A stretch of DNA of 64,000 nt from Thereva unica (Eukaryota > Arthropoda > Insecta > Diptera > Therevidae), in the NCBI GenBank assembly GCA_949987705.1, contig OX465284.1, positions 114,683,163 through 114,747,162 of the forward strand, written 5' to 3'. The notes beneath the pieces are model-generated. The model made no database searches, was not told the origin of the DNA, and saw only the letters and a program-made list of their open reading frames with translations. This document shows, piece after piece, positions 13,231 to 25,200 of the stretch (positions are counted from its first letter, which is position 1; each line of letters begins with the position of its first letter). A program made the position numbers and the translations under genes.

Positions 13231-16200
13231 GCCGATAGGTTATTCCCCAGTTGGTTGTATAGGTTATTTTAGGTTAGATATGGCTGAGCTGCTGGTGTAT
13301 AGCCCAAACACTTAGGCCAAAGGGATAGGCCCATTGAGATACCATAATGAACTTCGGGATTTCCGCAAGCGTGCTTTGGAAGGGTTCACCAAAAGTAGCA
13401 AGTCTCCTTCTGCTTAGGACTGGGCAGTGACAGAGAAGGTGTTTTACACCTTTATCCTCGTCTAGATTCTTACAGATTCTGCAAAAATCGTAGGTTTCAA
13501 GACCTAAGCGGGCCGCATGCGTCCCTATCAGACAGTGTCCGGTCAACACTCTTACTCTAACTGAGAGGTCTCGTCTGCCAAGGCTCAGCAGTGAAGTGGT
13601 CTGCCTGAGATCGTAGGAGAGCCAAATCATTTTGGCTAAGGTACATTTGTTAAGATCTCTCCAATACTTCTCTACTAGTTGCATTGTGTGCTGTTTGCAT
13701 CGGGGTTTAAAGGTGGCCCAAGTCATACCAACGCCTTCCTTTCCCGGAATGAGAGTGGCGGTCGTGCCTTTCCTAGCCTTTCGTCATCTTTACAAATTCC
13801 CTTTATATTTCGGTGACCGGGCACCCATATGAGGAGGGTCCTTAATTGCTGAGCTATCTCGTCAAGAGATCTTCGGAATTCTGAGATAGTTCTGGATTTG
13901 TTAGTGCAAGAGCCCAGGGCCTTTAGAGCCGCCTGACTATCTGAGAAGATATAGATAGCTCAGTTCCTGTCCTGTCTTTAAGTATGATAATGCAAAGGTC
14001 GATTGTACATAACGAAAATGTTATCCACTTGGCCATTATATGCCCGTTGTATGCCCATGTGTACAAGTCAGTGCTCGGCCATTTAAATCTTTTGCAGAAG
14101 TTTGGCCGTCCTGGGGTCGTATATGGGTGATTGTCATGAAATGGGAGTTTTTGAGATTTGAACAAAAATTTGTGAACAAAAAAAAAAGTGCTGAAAAAAA
14201 ATTTTCTCATGTGTTTTCAACATTATTTTGAAGTACTTTCTGTATATTTCCACATAAATACACACGAGGTATAGACAGTGAGAAGTTTATATCGAAAAGC
14301 CGAAATTATATGGCTTCGGAGGCGACAATTACGGTAGCGACATTTCATCGAAAAATCCGTCGCTTTCATGATCAATGAGAGCAAACAATTTTTCCGAAAA
14401 TTTGCTTGCTCTACAAATGCAAACAAATATACCGAACCGAGTTAAAAGAGATTTGCAACACATATCACAACGAAAACACACATTACGGAGGCGACAGTTT
14501 TTTTTTCTTCGATAATTTTCTTGAGGGTTGCTCTCTTGTTTATAAATTGTTCACAGTCTAAACGTCCGGCGAGGATAAACATTCATAAAGAAACTTGTGA
14601 CGATTCGTTTTCACTACTTAGTGCCACTTGACAACCAATTTGTCGTTGCGTGTGCGCTATTCTTATAGTTTTTATTGAAATTTGCAACAAACAACAGTCA
14701 GAATGTAAACACTGACATCTAACTAAGCAGGTATCCGCCCGCGTAATACATACCGGTGATCAGTTTCGGAACACTGCTGCTATCGTTTGAGACCCTAGGC
14801 GCGCGGCAATAATGCACTGTTTTTCCGTAAACGTAGTGCCGTGACGTAAAAGCGGAAAATGGACAGGTTACGGAGGCGACATTTTCGGTGGTCGAAGGGC
14901 CGCCATTTTGTTCAAGAGTGCTTGCCGCGGGAGGCGATGAAGGAGAGAATGTTTTATTACTGGATGGAGATTTTCACCCCAGAAAAAATTTGTTTGAGGC
15001 GTTGTAGCTAGAGAACAACGGCCAGCCAGCCACTACCCCCATTTCATGACAATCACCCATATGCTCCCGTTAAAAAAGATAAAAACTCGATGACCATCCT
15101 ATGCCCCTTAAAAAACTAAGAGGCCAGTGTTCGCCCGTTGTAAGGCCATTTTTAATTTCTACTCGGGAAGGCTGCGAAGCCAACTGTACCAAACTACTAG
15201 ATGAACGAGGATGGGTACAGTCCGCTGGAAAAAGACCCATCCTAAACGGAATGGTGGTATCGTATTATTAACCGGTTAAGCCGGCGAGATGTCTTATTAC
15301 TAGGCCAAGACTAGCTTGGCATAGATTACGCGACCGATGATGCCGCGAAAGCACATAGTCAGAATTGTGCCCATAATTATGAAAGTGGTCTAAGTCAAAA
15401 TTTAAAAAAAATGAGTTTATCAGTTATTTCATACCACATTAGTTTAAACTAAATGTATTCAATGTAATTTTTACGAAATTGTCAAAAATGAACCATTAGA
15501 TAGTGGTTGTAATTTCAACATTATATGGAATTCATTCAGTGTGTCAAATGCAATTCATTAAATATCTTCAAACAAGAAATATATGACTTAGACCACTTTC
15601 ATAATTATGGGCACAATTGTGTGAATCAACACAGGGCACTAGCCATTTACAACCGGACAGATTAAGAATTCTGTGCAACACCTACTGCCACATCTGTGGC
15701 GAGAAATCCACAACCGAATATACTCTCAGCTGTTATCCGCCTTTTGCTAAATATCTTTAGTGGCCACGACTAACTTCTTTCCATCGAGAACCATTCCAAA
15801 ATGTTAAACCATTGATTATAAATCGTCTGCAACTTCTTCTTCACTGCAACTATTTAAGACCCAATCGCCTCTTTTAATCTCACAAAACTAATCCAGTTCT
15901 TAAAGGTAAAAATAATCTCCTTCCATTGTTAGTTCCCAGACAACATTCTACCATCAAAATAAATCCCACAAAAAAAATGGCCATGAACTGCGCACCCAAA
16001 AATCCACAAGTCCAAGGTCACGACAATTTAAGCCTTTCCCCGAAATTCGTTCGTGCGTGCAAGACATATGGACCCTAAAAAGAGTTATGGCGCATATAAA
16101 ACACCACACGACGTCCACACACGTTTGTTAGTAACTAGCAAAAGTGTAGGATCCGAGCCACTCGACGTCTGAGGCTGCAGCCTAAAACTTAGCAACTTAT

Positions 16201-19200
16201 CTAAAGTCGGTTGCGCTGCGCAGTCAAAGAAGAAGACGCGACAAGAAGGAGCAGAATATGTTTTGATGAAAGTAACCTCGGGGGGCTTCGCAACAATAAA
16301 GTGCGAAGCCCTAGCTCAGTGGGGTTACTATATGAAAACCGAAGAAGAATAATATTAGATGAAGGCTCGTTGTGTCAAGCCATTCTTGGATGCATCTCTA
16401 TTTGCCCATCTCTACGTCCATGCATGAGTGCATCGCGGCTGCGCAGAAGCCAGAGACACTTTCACTGATGATCCTAGTGCTATAGTGCGATGGTGCCTCT
16501 AGATTATGAGGAGGAAGCAACCGTTGCACTCGACATGCTGCTGCAGACTTGAGATGCGAATTTCTAGTGTACAGCTGAAGACCCTGTCGACTGTCTCTTT
16601 ACTTTGAAGACTAATTGATGAAAGTTTTTCCATTAGATTTTCTGCTTAAGTCTTGTCTATTTGCGCTTGCCTCCGGGGCAATCTGTCGGCTGCAGACGTT
16701 GTCAGCAAATTACCGGCTTCCATTGTGCCAGACCAATTTGAAAATTATCCACATGTGAAGTATTGTGCTGTGCGGCAGTATGTTTGGTTCAATTGGAACA
16801 AATTCGTTAATTATGACACTGTCACGTCGGCATTTGCTCGGCGGCTCTATGTGGGCATTCCGGCACGAAATCGGGAAGCGTGCAACTTTGCAGAATTCCC
16901 TCTCTTTATACTTAGCTGTAGTCGAAGTCTCGAAGTCTAACAATCTTAGAATTTGCTTTGATGAAATGCGTGGGCATGAAGGATCATGAAGGAATGCTTG
17001 AGACTATCTATTTTTTTTTTTGCTAATTATTTATAAGAAAATAGGAGTTTGTGTGTTTGTTTTTTTAGATAGACTTTAAAACCATCTTTCTCTTTTTTCA
17101 TATTCGCAGAGGTGATCGACAGCGATTGGGCGCAGCAATAGCAGCATACTTGGAATATTTAGACATCTGTGCCTCGAACTTCACCACACGAAGTGGAGCA
17201 TCCAATGAAGATCTCCGGGCACAGAACACGATCACCCGGAATTGGCTGGCACTGGATGTTTTCTCGATGAAGAAATTTCTGGAGGATTTCATCGGCCCCC
17301 TGCGAATTCCGTCGCATAAGCGATATCTGAAGTACTTCTCTGGATTGCTATCGGGACGTATCAAAATGAACGCGTCACCTCTATTCCTTAAGTTTATCAC
17401 TGTGGAATCGCCACCATCGTGGCTGCACTATAGCAGATACTCAACACAGAACGAATGGAGCAGCTTTATAAAAATCTATGAAGGATTGCGATGTATTTAT
17501 ACTTCGGGTAAGAGGACATATTTTCTTATCATGACCTTCTCATCTCAAATTTTCTTATTTATTTTTTTAGATATTCACATCATTCCAATAACAACACGGC
17601 AATTCCTTTATCAAATCGGAAATCTACGTTTGAGAGGTGATATTATTGTTAGGTGCTATCAGATTTGTCCTCCAGATAATAACACCTACAATCAAGAGAG
17701 TCGAGAACTGCTCTGTTCCGTGCAATTTCACACCTGTGCCATAACATCCAATGAAGTCAGCTTCCCCAAGGATGAACTAGATTTTGCACATGATGGTAAA
17801 ACAAAATGCTTTATTTCATTATTAGTTTTTCATATTAATTTAACATCTCCAATTTCCACAGATCCTCGCTTTCCAAAGGATCATAAAGTTACCCTTCATT
17901 TTCATTCTGGTGGTGCAACAGATAATGGATTCCATTTTCAAAGTCCACTTATCAGAACTGAACCAGCAAATGATTTAGCAAGAGCTGATAGTGTTGAAAA
18001 CTTAAATCTAAGTAAGTAAATTGTTTAGACTAAGTGCAGATGAACATATTTTACTAAATTACGATCATTTTTCGCACCATTCCACATACCGCTTTTAGCC
18101 ATATTTTTTCATTGCTTTATTACTTATTTTGCTGCGCCAAAAGATATGCAACGAAATTTTATTTTACAGTGGACGTCTTTTTTGATGGGAAAGCAAAAAT
18201 TTCAGTTTTCAAATTTTCAGAATTATTTTTATGATGTTTATTGGTGTTAAATGTAAAAATGGTTATTTTATACAGGTTTATTTACAGTAAGTGATATTTT
18301 TGTGTTTTATAGCGTCTTACTCAAAAATTGGTAAAATTAATAATAATGACTTTTTTCTGGAACTCGTTAAAGTCGAGTTTTTTTTTTAAACTATAACTGA
18401 GATCTATATGCATATGATTTATTGATGTTTTCGAATTATGTAATATTTATTCCTTAATCTCTCGATTTTTTCATCATATAATTTGTCTGGATGTATCCAG
18501 CTAGATTAACACAGGCACAGATTTTTAGCACTTCGTTTTTCGTCCCTTTTTCTAGAATCATCTTAATTAGATTGCTTGTTAGATATCAAGAGTAGCTGCG
18601 TGAAGGGAATTTACCGTCATGCCAGCCATTTAATGGACGCTCTAGAAAACAACCTTTCTGCTTCGTACCCTATAGTGTCGAAAGCCGCATGTAAGGAATC
18701 CCCATTGTAGCGTGTAGCACTTTCCTTCTTACTGCGGCGCTTGACAGACTACCCAAATCTTCTCTCGACAATCCTTGTAGAACTCGACTCTCTTTGTCTG
18801 TTCTGAAGGTCGTCTCTACATTTTGCTAGTGCTAGTAGGTCTTTCCAGTTTATTATAGGCAGTTTTATAGTATACATTTCTTCAAGCTCCTTCGTTTGTT
18901 GCAATGCGGCATTCGTTTTGGTTAACCCTAACAGGATCAAATATTCTTTTTCAACTTTCACCTGAGCTGATATTTCAGTTCAAGCCTCAGACCCGTAGCA
19001 TACAACTGGGCGGATTTATGTTTTATACTGTCGTTGATGTTTCGTTTAATTTTCTTGTATATACCTCATTTTCTCTTCTATTTCTATCCTGCATTCATCA
19101 TCGAACCATTCACTACTTGCAGGTCTGTGTGCTGCACCTAGCTTCACCTATCAAATTTGCTCTTTAACTTACTTACATCCGATATTGTGCGGATCATAGT

Positions 19201-22200
19201 TGTTAATCGAATTAAATGATTCATTAAACTTTTTCTTAAGTTCGCTTGTATTTATTATCGTTTAAACTTGCATTGTTAAGTTTTGGTGCGCTTTTTAACG
19301 TTATATATAGTATTACTCTTACCCTGCATTTGACTACGGAGTATTTTTTTTTTATGTGACACACTAGAGACTTAGGGAAGGCCCCTTTGTACTGTCGACC
19401 ATGTATTTATTTTGAAATGTCGAACAGCAGCTCTAGTCGGAAGATAGAGAGAGAGAAGTGAAGGAAAGAACTGTCACAACCTAGCTGCGGTATTTTTTTA
19501 TTTTCACCTACTCCCAACCATTTGCGACTCTGACATCGGGGTATCGAGACGCTGGAGTGTTATGCCTCCTCAAACGAGTTGAATCTCATCAACCAACCGA
19601 TGACATGCGCTTGGTGGATCGGGGAACCACTAGTGAAGGCTATGACAGGAGGAATCAGGAATGCAAAGAGGGAAGAAGAAAGAAGGAAAGTTATGTAGGT
19701 GGGAAATTGGGAAAGGCTAGGACCGTGGCACCGCCGGGAATCGAACCCGGGACCTCTGGGATAGTAGTCAGGCGCCTTACCCCTAGACTACCGAGGCCCA
19801 TGGGTCATGGTTCACACCTCCAAGCCATAACTAGCCACAAGCCTTATAAGAGATTTATATAGTTCAAATTTAATTTTCCTGTGTAACGCTCTTGATTGAA
19901 ATGCTTTACGCAGCGAATAAAAACTTCGATTGCCTCTGTTATGATTACATTTATTAGCCTCACTGATTTTGCAGGAATTCTAAGGTCTACAAGGTTGTCC
20001 CTAGCTTTTGAATCATACTCCTGCTTAAAATCTACGAAGATCTGATATACGTTTACATTTTTACACTTCTCTAAAAGCTGTTTTAGGCTGAATAGTTGGT
20101 CTGTTACAGACATTTTCTTACGGAAACCTGCTTGGTATTCACCCAGTAGTTCTTCAGCAATAGGTTCTATCGTATCTTTCTGGATATTGGTGAAAACTTG
20201 TACCCCTGAAGTTTCTGCAGCAGAGTCGGTCGCCGCTTTTCTGCGCTGGGCATATATGTAACTGCTTTCTTCCAGTCTTGTGGTAGCGATTCCTCATTCC
20301 ATATCCTACATATTAGCCTATGTAGACATTCTACAACTTTGTTATCGCAGTACTTAAGTACTCAGCAGCAATTTCGTTTCCTCCAGGGGCTTTAGTGTTT
20401 TTGAGCTTATTTATGACTTTTTAAACCTCGTCCAGTGCTGCGCTCGTTATTATTTTATGATCCTCTGCTATATCTCTTCTTGATGCTGGAGCATTTTGGT
20501 TAAGCACGTCTTCAAAGTAGTTCTTCCATTTATTTTGGACTTTCGTTGGTTTACTAATAATACTGTTATTGTCGTCTCTGCACATACTAGTTCTGAGTTT
20601 AAATTTGCCAGTAATCGACCTTATATCCTTATACGCTTGCCTAATGTTTTTGTTGCTAAAATTCAAGCTAGCGTCCAGGATTCTCGCATTTCCTTGTTTC
20701 TTTTTCCTTAACATTCGATCTGCGTATCGTCGTTTTGCTTTAAAGGTTTCCATTCTAGTCCTGGTCGGTCTGGCGATATATTCCCTATGACTTTTATTTC
20801 TTTCTTCTAATGCTGCTTCGTCAAACCAATCGTTCCTTTTTCTTCTTCGTACCAATCCGATGGCGTCTTCGACCGGGGGTGTTTGGTGTTGATCGGCATT
20901 CAGGCATTCAACGCCTTTTCTCCTCCTCCTTTCTAAACCGGGTTTGGGACCGGCTATGGTGGAGTCAATCCAACACTATCGATGCATCGATAAATGAACA
21001 TAGTAACCTAAGACATGAAATGGAGTATGTATATCTAAAAGGCGAAACCATCACTTCTTAACAACATTGTTTCAATATATACTATCTCCTCGGTTAATAT
21101 TTTAACACAAGCATTAATTCTACAAATGTCCACCTTTTAAATGTAAATAACATCAAACAACAGACTATTCCGAAAATACTACATACTCAGCTCTCTGTTA
21201 TACATACAATAAAACTTTTCCTACGCACATCCACCTACAATAGTCGTCACCTTACAGAATAAATAATAATAATAAAAGTGTAAAATCTCAAAATAAATCA
21301 GTCTAGTGACAACTCAACAAAAATACAAACATTCTGACATGTTTTAATCTGAAATGTTTAAAAATAATTTTGATGCGGTGTTATCCGCCAAATTTTATAT
21401 GCAGCAAACGTTCATATAACATTAATAGGGCGCCTTAAGAAGTTCTCCTTCGTATCAAAGAATTATTAAAATTTGGATAAAACTCATATTTCCGTGGTGT
21501 TTTCTTATGAAGGACTCTTATCTAAGGTCTTTGAGGGGTTTTATCTTAAATTTTATCCAATGTCAAATTCATGGTAGTTTTTAAATTTAAACTAGAAAAC
21601 TGGAACTTTTTTGTTAATGGGTTTAAGGTTGAGAAATTAAAAAGAACTTGGGACAAAGCCAATTCAATTTTGTTTCGTTTATGTGATGGTTGGCTTTTAA
21701 AAATTAATGTTCCCCAGAGAAAGCTTTTGGGGGCATACATACATATAGTTAGGAAAGCGCCACTTTATGTCTTAAGGAGTAAAGATATGATTCATCTCTC
21801 AACCCGTTCGCAGCTGTATCTATTTTGATTCATGCGAATACATAGGTGATGATTGTGCTATGGTGTACCTTCTTATTCTTCATCTGCCGCCGACCCAACA
21901 GGTCTCCAAAACAAAACGCCTCGTGAGAGATAAACGAAAAACCGATAAACTGCGAAGAAGATTGTCTCATAAGAATGTGGATCATCCGTCGTCCATAAGG
22001 TGTGGGTGTCACTTGTGTGCGGATAGAGTTCACAAGATTGTTTTTTTTAGTGTCACATGAAAAACCGTCGACTTGGTGGCTTCTACTTTTTCTATTTTCT
22101 TTTCTCTGATTTTGTTTTTTTTTTTTTTGGAAGGGAATGGATTTTCTTAGAGCACACACTAATACTGGTGCAAAAAAATCGTTTATTTTTACGATCATCT

Positions 22201-25200
22201 TAAAAGTTTATTTTCTTCTCTTCAAAAGAAATAATTTCCTTCACCGGCGGATTTCTTCGTTTGTTGGTTGAGTTCGTTCGTTCGGTCTTTTATACACAGA
22301 GGTGTCTGTCTGTGCCCCGGTGTTTTTTTGCTGGCGCAAACTACATCACCACCTATGTGTGTCTATAGAGAGAATTATTTTCGCCATCTAATTATAGCCA
22401 GGCCGGAATAATGAAAGCTGGTTTTAATTACAAAACCGCTAATTAGTATAGACAAGAGAATCGATGCTCAGTCAAGCGATGGATGATCCACTAAGAGATA
22501 GGCACATGTCTTGAGATCTATGATTTTTCCGAAGGGCTTCGCGATTTCTGTTCCATTTGGGTTCTATTTTTTCGTCCATTTCACTGATTTCGATTGTTGA
22601 GATTTCAGCTTTTCGATGGATACCCATTAACATATTTTGATATCAGAACTTGTGCGCCTGTCGTAGTAGTGGATCTGTTCCAAATTCAATTTCATTCCAA
22701 CAACAAAATTAGAATCAAAGACATTTTTTCGTGGCACGGCATTTTCTATCATTCAAGAATTTCATCCTCCTGGCTCAGTATTTTTTCAGTCTTCTAGTGC
22801 GTTGTTTTTCCGACGACGACGACGTCTGTCTCTGTATCAGCTACACTCTAGCGATTTTCCAGCCTATATACGAAATGCTCTAGAAACGGACTACTTAAAA
22901 TCGATGTGGCGGACTGGTTTTAACAAATATTATTCTTTTTATATTTGTTAATAATTTTCCTTATTATAAATGTTTCAATCACGTCGCATTTTGTGAACAT
23001 TTCTCAGTCATTCTTATCCGTAATATTGCAAAAGAAGGTTGTTCGGCGGACCTAGTTAGAATCAGGTGTAAATAAATACAAAAAAAAAGCAAATAAGTGT
23101 GATGATTGTAGCTGTATGAAAACACGTTCGCGTACTAAATAAAATAATTTTTTTGCGAAAAGATAGTGTCTCTAACTTGGGTACAACATGAAATGAACTT
23201 ATCTAATCATAAAGTAATCACAAAATTCTGTTATCAATGATTGTGGTGTTGATGAGGATGATGATGAAGTGTTTGAAACGTATTCAACTAAACTTTTTGT
23301 GGTTATAAAATTTAATTCAATTCGTAGTTCAGTTAGTTTGTGGATTCAAGTGAAAATTTATTTTTATTTATTTTTTTGTAACCAGTTTGTGAATTTTATC
23401 AAAAATTTATTTTATTGAGATATAGTAAAAAATATTGTAGATAAAAAGGTTTATGTAATTGCGTTGGTTTACTTACATAAATGCTAGGTAATGATCAGTG
23501 AAAAAAAATTGTGTTAAAGAAAATAATGTTTGTACTTTGTAGTAAAAATATAAATAGAAAAAGGATTATAAATTGTGTAGATTTGTTGAGGTAAGGATCT
23601 TGAGTGGGTTTGAAAAAATATTTGATTTTAATTTAGGCATTAAGATAGATCCTAATCCATTCAAAATACTCACAAGATATCGTGAAAGTGAAATTTAAAA
23701 TATGTTTTTAAAAATTTTAACTTTAAACTCCCTATTTTTGAGACATGTTAAATTCTTACAGAAGTGTCTCCTTTTTTCAGAAATTAGATGTGGTTTTACT
23801 TATTGAATATAAACCGTTTGTGGAATTTTGTAAGAAAACCCATCAAGTGTAGTTATCTGCTGTTGAAAATACGATTTCTCAAATATTTAATTTATTATAA
23901 ACACTTTCACCAACGCTTTTTATTGAATAAGTAAAATCACATCCTATTTCTGATAAATATTTACTCTCAAAAACAAAACTGCTAAAATTTATTGTGATAT
24001 TCATAAATTCACTGAAAATATAATTGTGAATGTGTAGAATACATAAAGGATCGTTATTTTTGTATTTAGACTTTATTTATATATTTTAGTCTTCGAAATT
24101 AATCAAAATTTTTCGCAACAACAAGGTTGCAGTTGTGTGGTTGTCATAATATTGCAAATTAAAGTATTTTTGTGCAATTTGTGAAGATATTTTTTTAAAC
24201 AAAATTCAGGGTGGTATTCAGAGTTCAAAATTCACGCTATTCAATGCTGTCGATTGAATCCTTTCATTTAGTACATCTATCGCAGCCATGATTTGGTTTC
24301 TGTTAGTCTAGTTCATTAGTTAGTTAATTAGTTATCTGTCTCTGTTCGCTTTGAGTTTCTTTACCGTACACTGACTTCTAATCTGAGGCTTACACGTAAA
24401 GAAAGACTGCTTTGCCACTCTGACTCTCTACCATCAAGTGTCCCACGCACTCAGAGATGTATTTAGGATGGTGGGCGCCCTGTGGCCAGTTCATGGTGAG
24501 GCCCCTTTACCAAACGTTAAAAAGTCGAGTGAACTTCTCCGATTGGCTATTCATAGAGCTTTGCCATTTCGGGGAGTTGAACCAATTCATTGCCAAGGGT
24601 CGACTCTGCATCTTCTGGATAACAACCAACGAATTTTTTGCTTATACGTTCAACTCTTCAGTTGTAATTGCTTTGAGATTATCAAAAGAACTAAACCTTT
24701 CGTGAACAACTTAATATCCTGAGATTATTTGGAATAAAGACTTGGTTAAAGAGGTCAAAACTGGAAGAAAAGCTTCAATTCGGAATTTATTCTGGGCACA
24801 GGTTGTTTTTTGTACCCGACTGGTTGCTTTCGTACGTTTGGTTTCTAAACTCTCGAATTCGTATTGTAGTTTCCAGTCTTCGCCAATAGCTTTGCTCCAC
24901 TTTCACACGTTTCAATCGAATCCTTTTTCAACTCGACGAACGATTTTAAGGTCTTCAGGGCTTTGGCAGTGGTATTGACTACCGTCGTGGAAGGCATCAA
25001 ATCGCTGGTCGCATCAAATCTCCCGAGAATCTCGTACCAAATATTTGTGTATACCGCAGTGTCCAGGCGATCCGCTTTACCAAGTAGTCCGACAGCAGCG
25101 TCAGAGGGTTATACTTAAATTCTTCAAGGCTTGTATGACTTTACTTGTTGTATGCAAATTTGATAGTTTTTCATTCAACATTTTATATCGGGAAGTGAAT

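Larger units (their letters stand above)
8289..17109 (+). other. Tensin intron of 8.8 kb rich in transposon remains
   Basis: Starts GTGAGT and ends CGCAG. Contains an RT fragment (10330-10590), an IS630/mariner-type deletion element (10741-11272), an (AC)n tract (13169-13228), an RNase H LINE tail (13274-13990), a 942-bp inverted-repeat element (14121-15062), and a LINE fragment with a MITE inside it (15100-15790). A complex tract at 16640-16950 may be regulatory. Segments 8340-10300 and 11280-13160 hold nothing I can name. Confidence 0.75.

Noticed and set aside
16211..16468. Small coding gene on the plus strand
   Set aside because: No splice context, no domain, and arginine/serine-rich composition typical of a chance frame.
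19725..19799. tRNA gene on the minus strand
   Set aside because: The T arm and B box are good, but D-stem and anticodon-stem pairs fail, an acceptor mismatch exists, and the body is shared with another copy. It is a SINE head.
19557..19862. Protein-coding frame with PPGIEPGTSG
   Set aside because: This is the translation of the tRNA-like T arm and SINE body, a well-known source of spurious proteins.
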